A stretch of 64,000 nt of DNA from Chthonomonas sp. UBA1950. GTDB taxonomy: Bacteria; Armatimonadota; Fimbriimonadia; Fimbriimonadales; Fimbriimonadaceae. Below are positions 42,352 to 51,426 of the stretch, piece by piece (the stretch's first letter is position 1; the number at the start of each line of letters is the position of its first letter). A program made the position numbers and the translations under genes. The stretch spans positions 1 to 64,000 of the forward strand of contig DDEQ01000036.1 in NCBI GenBank assembly GCA_002336105.1, in the 5' to 3' direction. The notes beneath the pieces were generated by a model. That model saw only the letters and a list, made by a program, of their open reading frames with translations. It was not told where the DNA came from and searched no databases.

Positions 42352-44688
42352 GTGAGATCAGTGAAAAACGGGAGCCCTCAACTGTTAAATTTACCTGTGC
42401 TTGCTGCACGGGATACTGTTCTGTTTCCAGGGCAAACTACCACGCTTCACGTTGTCCGCGAAGGTTCACTAAGAGCAGTCAAAAGAGCTCAGGAAGACGA
42501 CCAGACTTTGCTCGTGTTAAGTCAGGCGGATATGTCGGTTGATGAACCTCGCGCAAAGGATCTTTCGACTTTAGGGACCGTTGCCGAGGTCATGCAGTCT
42601 ATCCCGTTGCCTGATGGCAGCGTAAGGATCGCCCTTCGAGGGATCTATCGTGGAAAGCCGGTTAAGTTCTCTGAAAAGGGAGGGCTCATATGGACAGAAG
42701 CTGAGCAATTGGCGGAGATTTCTGGAGACCCGATAGAAGCAGAAGCGCTCAGTCGGTCATGCATTAACGAGTTCACTTCAATCGTTCAGCAAAACGATGA
42801 GATTCCACCAGAGTCACTACGTGGTCTTTACGCTGCGTCAGACCCGGGCATGGTGGCTGATTCGATAATCCAGCACTTACCATTGTCGCTTCCCGAAAAG
42901 CAGACTCTACTAGAGCTTGTCGAGGTGAATCCTCGGCTTCATAAGTTATTGGAGCTGCTGAAGCGTGAGTTGCAGGTTTTGAGTCTTAGAAAAAATATCA
43001 CCACCCGCGTTGAAGCACAACTGGGCGATTCACAACGTGAATACTATTTGCGCGAGCAGTTGAAAGTAATTCAAGACGAATTGCGTGTTTTCGAGGACAG
43101 GCTTTCAGAACACGAAGAGTATTTGCAGCGAATCAAGAATTGTGGCATTCCGAGTGAGCTAGAACCCCGGGTTCTCACGGAACTTCAGAGGCTAGAAAGA
43201 ACCCCCACGACCTCTCCCGAAGGGCTCGTTATCCGCAACTATCTCGATACGGTAATTAACCTTCCTTGGCAGAAAACAACCGAAGACCACTTATCGCTTC
43301 AAGATGCAGCTGCACTTCTGGATCGCAAGCACTTTGGGTTGCAAAAAGCGAAGGAGCGAATCCTAGATTATCTTGCGGTTCGCACCATCTCAAAAAAGGT
43401 GAAAGGGCCGATCTTGTGCTTTGTCGGTCCTCCTGGGGTTGGAAAGACCTCGTTTGGAGAATCTATCGCCGAAGCAATGGGGCGGCGGTTTGCACGGATT
43501 GCGCTTGGCGGAGTCAGGGATGAATCTGAAATTCGTGGTCATCGTCGGACTTACGTCGGTAGTATGCCTGGGCGTATCATTCAGGCTCTTCTAGATGCCG
43601 GATCGCGTAATCCCGTCATCCTATTGGATGAAATTGACAAGTTGGGACAGGGCTCGCATGGCGACCCTACGAGTGCGCTTTTGGAAGTGCTAGACCCAAA
43701 CCAGAACTCCAAATTCGTCGATCACTACGTCGATGTCCCCTTTGACCTCAGCGATGTCATCTTCGTAGCGACAGCCAATTTGCTCGAACGCATTCCATCT
43801 GCCCTTTGGGACCGAATGGAAGCGATGCCGTTTCATGCATACACTCAAGAAGAGCGCGAAAGGATTGCCGAGCAGTTCCTTATTCCCAAATCGCTTGAGG
43901 AGCACGGACTAACGGATAAGTCCGTGCAGTTTGAAAAGTTAGCCTTTGAATCACTCATCACGGAGTACAGCCGTGAGTCCGGCGTAAGGCAATTGGGGCG
44001 CGCCATTGCAACGATATGCAGAAAATCGGCTCGGCAGATGGTCGATGGCAAATGCAAAACCGTCAAGATCGACGATGCTTTTCTACTGAGCGCTCTTGGC
44101 CCCAAACCGTATCCGAAGGACAAGACGGTTCCAGAAGGAGAAGTCGGTGTCGCATGGGGTCTTGTCATTCGTGAAAGTGGTGGAGATGTGGTTCCATTTG
44201 AGATCACTCTGCTTCCGGCCAAAGGCGACCGGGGCCAACTCATGCTGACCGGTTTGCTAGGTGAAGTGATGCGTGAGTCAGCTCAAGCGGCGCTAACATT
44301 TGTTCAATCAAGAGCCACCGAATTGGGAATCAAAGACCCGGCTCAGTACGACATTCATCTGCATGTGCCCGAAGGAGCTGTCCCGAAAGATGGACCTAGC
44401 GCAGGCATCACTCTTGCAATTGTCTTTTCATCGGCTCTTTCTGGTCGTCCTGTTCGAAAAGGCATCACGAGCACAGGCGAAATCACGCTCCGTGGACGTG
44501 TGCTCGCAGTAGGTGGCGTCCGCGATAAGGTGCTTGCCGCGATCGCTCACCAGCGAAGCGAGGTTTATCTACCACAAGACTGCGAACCCGATCTCAACGA
44601 AGTGTTGCCCTCGATCTCTGAGAAGATAAAAGTTCACTTCATCTCCGAGGCCACACAAGCGATCCTTTCCGCACTCCAGTCACAATAG
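42352..44688 (+). CDS. lon: ATP-dependent protease Lon
   Basis: This 778-residue protein starts at GTG 42352 (a GTG at 42361 is an alternative preceded by AAGGTGA). It has the Lon substrate domain (LPVLAARDTVLFPGQ) to about residue 215, a helical linker, AAA+ ATPase with Walker A GPPGVGKT (359-366) and Walker B PVILLDEIDK, and a C-terminal protease with Ser683 (KDGPSAGI) and Lys726 (RDKVLAA), 43 residues apart as in E. coli. It degrades misfolded and regulatory proteins. It probably lies in an operon with the GbsR regulator. Confidence 0.95.
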   Translation: MRSVKNGSPQLLNLPVLAARDTVLFPGQTTTLHVVREGSLRAVKRAQEDDQTLLVLSQADMSVDEPRAKDLSTLGTVAEVMQSIPLPDGSVRIALRGIYRGKPVKFSEKGGLIWTEAEQLAEISGDPIEAEALSRSCINEFTSIVQQNDEIPPESLRGLYAASDPGMVADSIIQHLPLSLPEKQTLLELVEVNPRLHKLLELLKRELQVLSLRKNITTRVEAQLGDSQREYYLREQLKVIQDELRVFEDRLSEHEEYLQRIKNCGIPSELEPRVLTELQRLERTPTTSPEGLVIRNYLDTVINLPWQKTTEDHLSLQDAAALLDRKHFGLQKAKERILDYLAVRTISKKVKGPILCFVGPPGVGKTSFGESIAEAMGRRFARIALGGVRDESEIRGHRRTYVGSMPGRIIQALLDAGSRNPVILLDEIDKLGQGSHGDPTSALLEVLDPNQNSKFVDHYVDVPFDLSDVIFVATANLLERIPSALWDRMEAMPFHAYTQEERERIAEQFLIPKSLEEHGLTDKSVQFEKLAFESLITEYSRESGVRQLGRAIATICRKSARQMVDGKCKTVKIDDAFLLSALGPKPYPKDKTVPEGEVGVAWGLVIRESGGDVVPFEITLLPAKGDRGQLMLTGLLGEVMRESAQAALTFVQSRATELGIKDPAQYDIHLHVPEGAVPKDGPSAGITLAIVFSSALSGRPVRKGITSTGEITLRGRVLAVGGVRDKVLAAIAHQRSEVYLPQDCEPDLNEVLPSISEKIKVHFISEATQAILSALQSQ

Positions 44689-44692
44689 AGAT

Positions 44693-44923
44693 ATGGCGCA
44701 GTCAAAGCAAAGCGGTCAATTCTCCGATGATAAGTCGATCAGTGGCAAAAAGCTGGTTCCAATCGTCTTGATCGGCTTTGTTTTGGTTACCATTATTGGA
44801 TTCTACGGAACCTACTTTGTCGCGCAAACAATCACGCCTATGTCGGCTGAAACTCAAGCTCGATTGAGGGAGAGAGCTGAGCAACAGGTTCGTGAGCATG
44901 GGGATAAGGGGCGAAACTACTAA
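44693..44923 (+). CDS. Small single-pass membrane protein
   Basis: This 76-residue protein starts 4 bases after lon and its stop touches the nitroreductase start. It has one membrane helix (residues about 20-42, LVPIVLIGFVLVTIIGFYGTYF), a short soluble N-terminus and a charged helical tail (TQARLRERAEQQVREHGDK). No family is recognised. The tight packing on both sides suggests a real gene co-expressed with lon. Confidence 0.7.
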   Translation: MAQSKQSGQFSDDKSISGKKLVPIVLIGFVLVTIIGFYGTYFVAQTITPMSAETQARLRERAEQQVREHGDKGRNY

Positions 44924-45727
44924 GTGTTCACCGAATCGTTCAAACAGGCTTGGCACTTACGCTATGGTTACGAACCTGAGTTCGACTTTCCGGAACTAGG
45001 ACGGTTCCTCGGACATCGCTCAGTCCGGAAATATGCCGATCAACCTCTTACAGATGAACTCATGAGCGCACTCGTAGCCGCCGCTCAAAGCGCTGCCACG
45101 AGTAGTAATTTGCAACTCTGGTCGGTTGTGACGCTTCAGGACAAAGACCGGTTAGCGACTGCGGCCGAGCTTTGCGGCAATCAGGAGCAAGTGAAGTCCT
45201 GCGGAGCGTTCTTTTGCTTCATTGCCGACCATCGCCGCATCAAAACCGCCGCTGAAACGCATGGCGAAAGCGTTGAGGGGCTTGAGTTCGCCGAGTTTGG
45301 AATCATGGCGATCATTGACGCCGCCCTCGCTGCCGAGCGATTGGTTTGCGCAGCCGAAGCTCTGGGACTGGGGATCTGTTACATCGGTGGGTTAAGAAAC
45401 GATCCGGAAGCGATTAAGGAGTTTCTAAACCTTCCAGATGGCACTCTCGGGTGTTTCGGTGTGACTGTCGGTTGGCCAGCAGAACCAATGACCGCAGAAA
45501 TCAAGCCACGTCTTAGTCAGCAAAGTATCTGGTTCAAAGAGACGTATAATTCCGAACCCACATTCTCTGAATACGACGAGCGGATGCGAGCCTTCTATGA
45601 AGGGCAGAAGATGAAGGGCGAGGTGACTTGGTCGATGCGCTCTGCCAGACGACTCGGTCTCAAGCATCTAGGTGGTCGCCGGATTCTCCGGGAGTGGCTC
45701 CAGAATCAGGGACTCTTTCGGCAATAG
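44924..45727 (+). CDS. NfsA-type nitroreductase family protein
   Basis: This 267-residue protein starts at GTG 44924, directly after the previous stop. It shows the nitroreductase fold of the NfsA group: FLGHRSVRKYADQPLTDELMSALVAAAQSAATSSNLQLW (FMN-binding RSVRKY and SSNLQ), ALAAERLVCAAEALGLGICYIGGLRNDP, VTVGWPAEP. NfsA-type enzymes reduce nitro compounds and flavins with NADPH. The stop lies 68 bases inside the convergent gene at 45660. Confidence 0.9.
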   Translation: MFTESFKQAWHLRYGYEPEFDFPELGRFLGHRSVRKYADQPLTDELMSALVAAAQSAATSSNLQLWSVVTLQDKDRLATAAELCGNQEQVKSCGAFFCFIADHRRIKTAAETHGESVEGLEFAEFGIMAIIDAALAAERLVCAAEALGLGICYIGGLRNDPEAIKEFLNLPDGTLGCFGVTVGWPAEPMTAEIKPRLSQQSIWFKETYNSEPTFSEYDERMRAFYEGQKMKGEVTWSMRSARRLGLKHLGGRRILREWLQNQGLFRQ

Positions 45728-46712
45728 ACAGACCGTCTCGGGTCTGTCTTGCGATGGCGGCGGCAATCCAACTTGGTTTTGCTCCGAACTTCTGCTCTCG
45801 TTTGCGCATCTCTTCAGTGCATGTCATTGCTTGAGATCGAACAAAGTCTCGAATTTCTTCACGAAGGTCTTCATCGACAGCATTAGCGGGGCCAATTGGG
45901 GCCAACTGGGAATCTTGTAGTGCCGTTGTCCATTCTTCGTAGATTTGGCGCGCGTGATACTCCGTATCTCTGACTCGACGCGCCTGTGCGAGGGTCAGCG
46001 GCGATAGCAAGATAATCTCATTGCTCAGTTCGATCGACTTAGTTTTTTGCTGGAGTTGAGCTTTGTGATAGGTTCTGGTCACTTGAATTCGAGCCCCCTG
46101 ACGCCTTTCCAGTTCGGGAAAGTTGACTCGAATGTCGGTTTTCTCAATGAAGTCTTCTTCGAGAGTTGCGCGCCGCGCGCAAGGCTCAACTTCGTTAAGA
46201 ATGTCGATGAGCATATGCTCTAGAGGGTCTACATTGATGCCAGGAAGCCACTCCGGCTGATACTTTTCATTTCGCTCGAATATCTTGGCTGCAGCGCGGG
46301 CATTTGCTCCGACTTTAGAAACGAGCTGTTCGAACGCATGCTTCTCTAGAGCATCCAAGAATGGCCTTGGGCCTGAATAGGTGACGCCCCACAAGCGGCC
46401 AGAAACGAGTTGATCGAGCCTTAGTATCGTTTCGGTACCAAACACCTTGGCTTTCCCACGAGAAATTGGGATGATTCCCACCGTTTGTTCGGATTTCGGG
46501 AAGCAGCTTATAAGTTCCATACATAAACGCTGAACATAAGCCTGCCAACGATCAAAAACTACATCGTCGATATCCCGTGTGCGCAGAAGGAGTTTCTTGC
46601 CAAGCGGAGTGATGATGGAATCCGAACTCGGCAAAGCAGTCGTAATCCGATCTGCTGTCGTTTGCAGATAGTCTGCCGTCCTTAACAGAAAGCCGGGTTC
46701 GAGCGCGCGCAT
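45660..46712 (-). CDS. Unrecognised protein, possible variant PD-(D/E)XK nuclease fold
   Basis: This 350-residue protein starts 1 base after the stop of the binding-protein/permease fusion and runs into the convergent nitroreductase gene. It has no signal or membrane segment. I recognise no family. The stretch ATLEEDFIEKTDIRVNF, then GARIQVTRTYHKAQL resembles the D-x(n)-(E/Q)-x-K/T core of some PD-(D/E)XK proteins, in which IQVT would replace E-x-K. This is a weak inference. The C-terminal 90 residues are highly charged and helical (EDLREEIRDFVRSQAMTCTE). Confidence 0.6.
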   Translation of the reverse strand: MRALEPGFLLRTADYLQTTADRITTALPSSDSIITPLGKKLLLRTRDIDDVVFDRWQAYVQRLCMELISCFPKSEQTVGIIPISRGKAKVFGTETILRLDQLVSGRLWGVTYSGPRPFLDALEKHAFEQLVSKVGANARAAAKIFERNEKYQPEWLPGINVDPLEHMLIDILNEVEPCARRATLEEDFIEKTDIRVNFPELERRQGARIQVTRTYHKAQLQQKTKSIELSNEIILLSPLTLAQARRVRDTEYHARQIYEEWTTALQDSQLAPIGPANAVDEDLREEIRDFVRSQAMTCTEEMRKREQKFGAKPSWIAAAIARQTRDGLSIAERVPDSGATPGESGDHLDA

Positions 46713-46713
46713 T

Positions 46714-49152
46714 CTAGACCTTCGCCGTTGAGAATCTCATCTTGAGAAGTGACCGAATTTGAATAAGCGTGAAGCCTACCAAAATGCTGCCCATCACCCA
46801 AGCTGCCGCCGTTGCATACCCAAACTTCAGATACATAAAGGCGTTTTGCCAAATCTCAAGTCCAATGGTTCGAGTGGCATTGACGGGGCCACCACCGGTT
46901 AAGACAAAGACGTTCTCCATTGCCTTAAAGCCCGCGATAAACACTCCCAACAGATTGATGAGGATCAGAGGCTTTAGGCCAGGAAGAGTGATGTGCAGAA
47001 TTTTCTGCCTCCAGTTTGCTCCATCGATATCAGCAGCCTCGTACCTTTCCGCTTGAATGTTCTTCAACGCTGCTAGGTAAAGGATTGAACCAGGTCCGGC
47101 ACCTGCCCAAATGCCTGGCAACACAACGGCATACATGGCTAGCGACGGATTTCCGAGCCAATCATTGTTCAGCGGAACCGGGGCCATGTGCAAGAACGAT
47201 AAGATCGGGTTGACGATATGTTCAAGGATTGGGCCGAGAAGCGAGTTCAATAGCCCTTGGTCTGTCTTGTCGTAGAACTGACGCCACAACAGAGAGACTA
47301 CGATCGATGAAGTCATCGCTGGAAGATAGAAAACAGTTCTAAAGAAGACCTTGAAACGCGGAATCTCATTCAGAGCAAGCGCCAAGAAGATGGGCAAAAA
47401 GAACCCGATCAGCAACGAGAGCGCCACATAAATGAAGCTGTTAAGAAGCGATTTGTAGAATACCGGTTGCGTGAAGACGCCAATGAAGTTGTCGAAACCT
47501 ACCCACTTGGCATTACCCAACACTTTGTAGTCTTGGAAGGCAATGATGAGGCCTCGGAACAGTGGATAGTAAGCCCAAACTGCGATGGTTAACGCTGCCG
47601 GCATGATGCAAAAGCCAACAAATCGGTAGATTCTGGCTTTGGAGATTCCTGCAGGCAACGGATCTGAGATCGCGGCCTCTTTCTCCCTGCTGATGACCTT
47701 CTTGAACACGAATCCACCAAGAGTCAAGCCGAACAAAATCGCGATGATGAGCGCGTTGGTTCGGTATTGCTGCATCTGCTGCTCGGGTATGTACCCCAAC
47801 AACTTTTGGTTCATCTCGTCCTGAACGTCCTTGAGAATCGACATGGTCGAAACAGACGTAGGCTCATTTACACGACGTTGCAAGGCGTAATCGAGAACAC
47901 TATAAACTTGCTGACAGTTTCTCCCGTACGGTTCCGGATGGCCTGTCTGAAAGACTTCCTCGCTTGCTTTGACATAACTCGGATCGACCTGTCCAAGTAA
48001 ATCCTCATAGCCAAACTTCTTCAGCCAAGTGGGGTTGACGAGGTTGCCAATGCCCAGTTCAACACACTTTGAAGTGTTCATGCGGGCGGCTTCGTCACCT
48101 GAAAAGAACTTAATGAATCGCCAGCAAGCTTCCAGCTTTTTAGGATCTTTGATTCGGCTGTTGATCGCCCACATGCCGGCATTGATTTCATTTCTGTGCC
48201 CTGCGGGACCAGCAGGTAGAGCAGCGATTCCAATGACGCTCGGCGGTATCTCGCTGTTGTTCTGCATCACGACGTCGTTTGTGTAACCAAACCACATCGC
48301 GGTTTTGCCGGTCCGAATGTCGTCAAGAAGATCCTTGCCTTCACCAGCAGCAGGCCCGACTGTTTTTCCAGACGTTGGGTCTTTCCATTTGTCGACCATC
48401 AAATGTCTATAGAACTCGAGTGCTTTAACTCCTGGCTCGGTAGCAATGGTCGCCTTCCACACCCCAGATTGAGTTGGAACGACAACTTCACCCCCGGCTT
48501 GGTACAAAAAGTTTTGCCAGTGATAGCTCGGGCCCCCGGCAGACAGCTCAAACCCAAAACGCCCAGGAGCGGTTTGGCTGAGCTTCTTGGAGTAGTCATA
48601 AAACTGCGCCCAAGTTTTTGGTGGCTCGTTTGGATCAAGCCCAGCCTGAACAAAGAAGTCCTTTCGGTAATACAGTGCGAGTGCAACCTGAAAGAACGGC
48701 ATTGCGTAAATTTTGCCGTCGTAGCTAGTCAAGACTTTTCTGACAGTTGGGTTGATCCTCTGATTGACCTGCGGGTCCTTAGCTATGAGATCATCGAGGG
48801 GGCGGCAGAAACCTTGGTCAAGAAAGGTGTAGTACTGCCGGAAGTTGACGTAAAAAATATCGGGAGCGGTATCGCCCGCCATCGACATCAAGAAAACGTT
48901 ATCTGCGTTGTCTCCCGCGAGATTCAGACCGCCAGCATTCACAACTCGAATGTCCGGATTTCGCCGATGAAACTCATCGAAAACGGCTCTGCGCACCTGA
49001 ACTGTCAGACTAGTCGCTTCTTTTGGAGGAATTCCGTATGCTGCACCGGCCATCATGCGAACTTCTGTCGGCTGAGTGGCGCCTAAAGAACTTAGGGTGA
49101 ATAGAGCAGCTGCAAACTGGAGGCGCTTTAGACCATTTGCCGTGACAAACAT
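46714..49152 (-). CDS. Second fused sugar-binding protein and MalF-type ABC permease
   Basis: This 812-residue protein has the same two-part plan as the gene at 31296. Residues 1-25 are a signal sequence, 26-450 a solute-binding domain (MAGDTAPDIFYVNFRQYYTF, YAMPFFQVALALYYRKDFF, GKTAMWFGYTND), 466-484 a membrane helix and about 508-812 a six-helix permease with the EAA loop YEAADIDGANWRQKILHITLP. The two fusions differ throughout, so they are not a recent copy. No MalG-type gene lies beside it, so its partner permease, and the ATPase, must come from elsewhere. Confidence 0.9.
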   Translation of the reverse strand: MFVTANGLKRLQFAAALFTLSSLGATQPTEVRMMAGAAYGIPPKEATSLTVQVRRAVFDEFHRRNPDIRVVNAGGLNLAGDNADNVFLMSMAGDTAPDIFYVNFRQYYTFLDQGFCRPLDDLIAKDPQVNQRINPTVRKVLTSYDGKIYAMPFFQVALALYYRKDFFVQAGLDPNEPPKTWAQFYDYSKKLSQTAPGRFGFELSAGGPSYHWQNFLYQAGGEVVVPTQSGVWKATIATEPGVKALEFYRHLMVDKWKDPTSGKTVGPAAGEGKDLLDDIRTGKTAMWFGYTNDVVMQNNSEIPPSVIGIAALPAGPAGHRNEINAGMWAINSRIKDPKKLEACWRFIKFFSGDEAARMNTSKCVELGIGNLVNPTWLKKFGYEDLLGQVDPSYVKASEEVFQTGHPEPYGRNCQQVYSVLDYALQRRVNEPTSVSTMSILKDVQDEMNQKLLGYIPEQQMQQYRTNALIIAILFGLTLGGFVFKKVISREKEAAISDPLPAGISKARIYRFVGFCIMPAALTIAVWAYYPLFRGLIIAFQDYKVLGNAKWVGFDNFIGVFTQPVFYKSLLNSFIYVALSLLIGFFLPIFLALALNEIPRFKVFFRTVFYLPAMTSSIVVSLLWRQFYDKTDQGLLNSLLGPILEHIVNPILSFLHMAPVPLNNDWLGNPSLAMYAVVLPGIWAGAGPGSILYLAALKNIQAERYEAADIDGANWRQKILHITLPGLKPLILINLLGVFIAGFKAMENVFVLTGGGPVNATRTIGLEIWQNAFMYLKFGYATAAAWVMGSILVGFTLIQIRSLLKMRFSTAKV

Positions 49153-49195
49153 GATGGCTTCACTTCTTCAACCTACGCAGGGGAAGTGAACTGGT

Positions 49196-49224
49196 AGTAT
49201 AACATCAATTGTTCGCAGGTGAAC
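49196..49224 (-). promoter_or_regulatory. Candidate promoter of fused transporter gene
   Basis: On the minus strand a -10 box TATACT (49196-49201) lies about 44 bases before the gene start at 49152, with a weak -35 TTCACC 16 bases upstream. Two inverted repeats GTTC-N6-GAAC (49211-49224) and GTTC-N2-GAAC (49231-49240) lie over and behind the -35 box and could be an operator. Read by eye. Confidence 0.35.
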
Positions 49225-49275
49225 TGATCGGTTCAGGAACTGGTGACTATGCAACCCCTTTTGGAAAATAGAATA

Positions 49276-50307
49276 ATGAGAGCTAACTATTTCATTGCTG
49301 GAGCGGCAGCCTTGTTTGTATTATCAGGATGCGGCGGTGGTGGAGGCACTTCCCCGGTAATTTCCGATAATTACACTGTAACTGAATACGCGACACTATC
49401 TGGATTGACTCCATCCAAGGTTGTTATTTCGCCTGCAGGCTATGTAGCAGGAACAGAAGTAGATGCAAAGCCAGCAACCGTAAGCCGAGGTTTTGCCTAC
49501 CTCACCGCTTCTAGAGTCGATTTTACGACGGTAGGAACGTTTGCTACTGTAACAGGAATGTCCAACGATGCGATTGTTGGATACACAGGTTCGGCAGACC
49601 CTTACCAGCCGTTCATGTATCAGAACGGTGTATTTACCTCGACTAAATTGCCAGCGACGGCTACGAACGGCCTATATAACGGCGTCATTCGCAACAGTAG
49701 TGGAATTTTCATTGTTGGAACCGCATTGGTTGGCTCCGACATTCGTGGTTTCTATGTTAAACCAGACCTGTCGGTTGTCACCTTGAACCCGCCAACCGGC
49801 GTGACAGCAAATACCTACGGGTATGGACTGAGTTCGAACGGAATCTACTGTGGCAGCATGATCGACACCAACGAACAGGCTATTCTTTGGTCTAGCGGCA
49901 CAACCACGGGCAAGGCGCTCGGAACGTTGGGTGGTGTCGACTCACGCGCACTTGCGGTGAACACGAGCGGAACAGTTGTCGGTACCAGCCTTGTATCATC
50001 CGGCGACACTCATGCCTTCATTTACAAGTCCAACACCATGACGGACTTGGGCACATTCGGCGGTACAGACGCTGCAGCCTACGCGATTAATTCGAGCGGA
50101 GTCGTTGTTGGCTACGCCAAGAACGCTTCCGGTAACGATCGCGCCTTTATTTATAAAGATGGAGTGATGACCGACCTAAATACAAAGCTACCCGCAGGCT
50201 CCGGTTGGGTTCTCACCTCTGCGACTGGAATCACCGACAGTGGAAAGATTAGTGGAGTGGGTACACACGGCGGAGTAACTGCCGCATTTGTGCTGACGCC
50301 TCAGTAA
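49276..50307 (+). CDS. HAF-repeat lipoprotein
   Basis: I choose the ATG at 49276 (343 residues); upstream codons to 49243 add no signal. The signal ends VLSGC (Cys18) and is followed by a Gly-rich linker. The mature protein is built of beta units, the later ones being HAF repeats: HAFIYKSNTMTDLGTFGGTD, AYAINSSGVVVGYAKN, RAFIYKDGVMTDLN. These extracellular repeats probably form a propeller. The function is unknown. A strong terminator follows 24 bases after the stop. Confidence 0.82.
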   Translation: MRANYFIAGAAALFVLSGCGGGGGTSPVISDNYTVTEYATLSGLTPSKVVISPAGYVAGTEVDAKPATVSRGFAYLTASRVDFTTVGTFATVTGMSNDAIVGYTGSADPYQPFMYQNGVFTSTKLPATATNGLYNGVIRNSSGIFIVGTALVGSDIRGFYVKPDLSVVTLNPPTGVTANTYGYGLSSNGIYCGSMIDTNEQAILWSSGTTTGKALGTLGGVDSRALAVNTSGTVVGTSLVSSGDTHAFIYKSNTMTDLGTFGGTDAAAYAINSSGVVVGYAKNASGNDRAFIYKDGVMTDLNTKLPAGSGWVLTSATGITDSGKISGVGTHGGVTAAFVLTPQ

Positions 50308-50331
50308 AACCGAGACGCGACCGGAAATTCT

Positions 50332-50372
50332 AAGGGCTTCTCCTCGTTAACGAGGAGAAGCCCTTTTTGTTA
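50332..50372 (+). terminator. Intrinsic terminator of HAF-repeat gene
   Basis: A perfect 17-bp palindrome (50332-50348 with 50349-50365, centre GTTAAC) is followed by TTTTTGTT. The stem is GC-rich in its outer part. It is a textbook rho-independent terminator. Confidence 0.92.
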
Positions 50373-50575
50373 TTTCATGGCCTATATAGATGTTCCTAAC
50401 CGCCATCTACTCAACCATACGGATTTCGTGTGCATCCAAACGATTGGGTTTCATGAGGTAGCTACCCCTTGCTCACCGGAAGTTAACCTGGGCTCCCGTG
50501 TTTTTGATACGTGTGACGTGCGGTCTTGGCCAAAAGCTCGATACGCCGAAAAGTAGGCGACACATAACACAAAAA
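50373..50575. other. Non-coding stretch between two facing terminators
   Basis: About 200 bases lie between the HAF-gene terminator and the PEP-CTERM-gene terminator. I find no open frame with a ribosome site, no tRNA pattern and no riboswitch consensus that I know. The part at 50440-50530 is GC-richer and has short complementary pieces (GGTAGCTACC, GGTTAACTTCC on the complement), so a small RNA is possible but not supported by a promoter. Confidence 0.4.
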
Positions 50576-50605
50576 GAAGGAGCAAGACGTTAGTCTTGCT
50601 CCTTC
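50568..50605 (-). terminator. Intrinsic terminator of PEP-CTERM gene
   Basis: On the minus strand a 13-bp perfect stem (50576-50588 with 50593-50605, loop TAAC) is followed by TTTTTG. It ends the transcript of the gene at 50631. Confidence 0.9.
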
Positions 50606-50630
50606 TGAAAAGCTTTGCTAGAAGTCTAGC

Positions 50631-51182
50631 TTAGCTCTTCTTTGATCGGCGGCGGATAAGGCCGACGACGCCAACGCCGAGAACAGCCATGGTAGCTGGC
50701 TCTGGAACTGCATCGTACTGGAAGGTAACGTTGCTGCTTGGCTTGGTTGAGTCCTCGATGAACGAGAGTGAACCTGAACCGGTGCCGGCGAGGAAGCTGA
50801 ATGAAGCGCCGCTGTACGAAACGAGAGCGAGCGAGTAGGAGCCACCTGAGGACTTACCGGAAACGCCGGTTGCTCGGGTGCCATCGAATGAGAATGTTGC
50901 CTGGTCGGCGCCATTCTTGATGAGGATGGTTCCGGAAACGGTGTCGCCAGCATATGGGAATGCGAATGAACCGGTCTTGGTGTAAGTAAGGGCTGCGTAA
51001 TCAACAGCAACCGAAGTGGCTGCGAGACCAACGTTTGCGCCTGTAGCGACGTCGGTTACGGTGTAAGGCGAACCGGTCTTGGAATAAGAACCGTCAACAG
51101 TGCTGAAGTTGATTGAAACTGCGTTAGCTGCAACTGCTGCAAATGCGAGTGCGCCAACTCCTACAATTCGAGTGATTTTCAT
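50631..51182 (-). CDS. PEP-CTERM sorting-domain exported protein
   Basis: This 183-residue protein has a signal peptide (ARVGVGALAFAAVAANA-like, residues 1-20) and a beta-rich, Ser/Thr/Gly-rich middle. The end (158-183) is a PEP-CTERM tag: VPEPATMAVLGVGVVGLIRRR, with PEP motif, hydrophobic helix and Arg cluster. Such proteins are sorted by an exosortase (EpsH) to the surface or a matrix. No exosortase is encoded in this window. A good ribosome site (AGGAGAGG) precedes the ATG. Confidence 0.9.
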   Translation of the reverse strand: MKITRIVGVGALAFAAVAANAVSINFSTVDGSYSKTGSPYTVTDVATGANVGLAATSVAVDYAALTYTKTGSFAFPYAGDTVSGTILIKNGADQATFSFDGTRATGVSGKSSGGSYSLALVSYSGASFSFLAGTGSGSLSFIEDSTKPSSNVTFQYDAVPEPATMAVLGVGVVGLIRRRSKKS

Positions 51183-51426
51183 GAATTTCCTCTCCTGATT
51201 CTATCTCGGTTCAAGGATAACCAAGATAATTACAAGCCAATGCAGTACGCCACCTTGCGCCATTCCCGGCTTGAAGTTATTATAGCGAAGAAAATGAATC
51301 GGACAAGGCGTTTTTTGCGTTTTTTTAACAATATCGTCGGATGGCGCTAAAAAACCAGCAAAATCGCCTGCGGGACAATGTTTTGAACCAGGAATATTCC
51401 CTCTTTCGTCGCAGAAGCAGAGCAAA

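Noticed and set aside
48403..49086. Plus-strand 227-codon frame
   Set aside because: Antisense to the second transporter fusion, whose domains are clear.
50373..50575. Riboswitch between the two terminators
   Set aside because: No consensus known to me (c-di-GMP, cobalamin, glycine, fluoride, SAM) fits, and the site is downstream of both genes.
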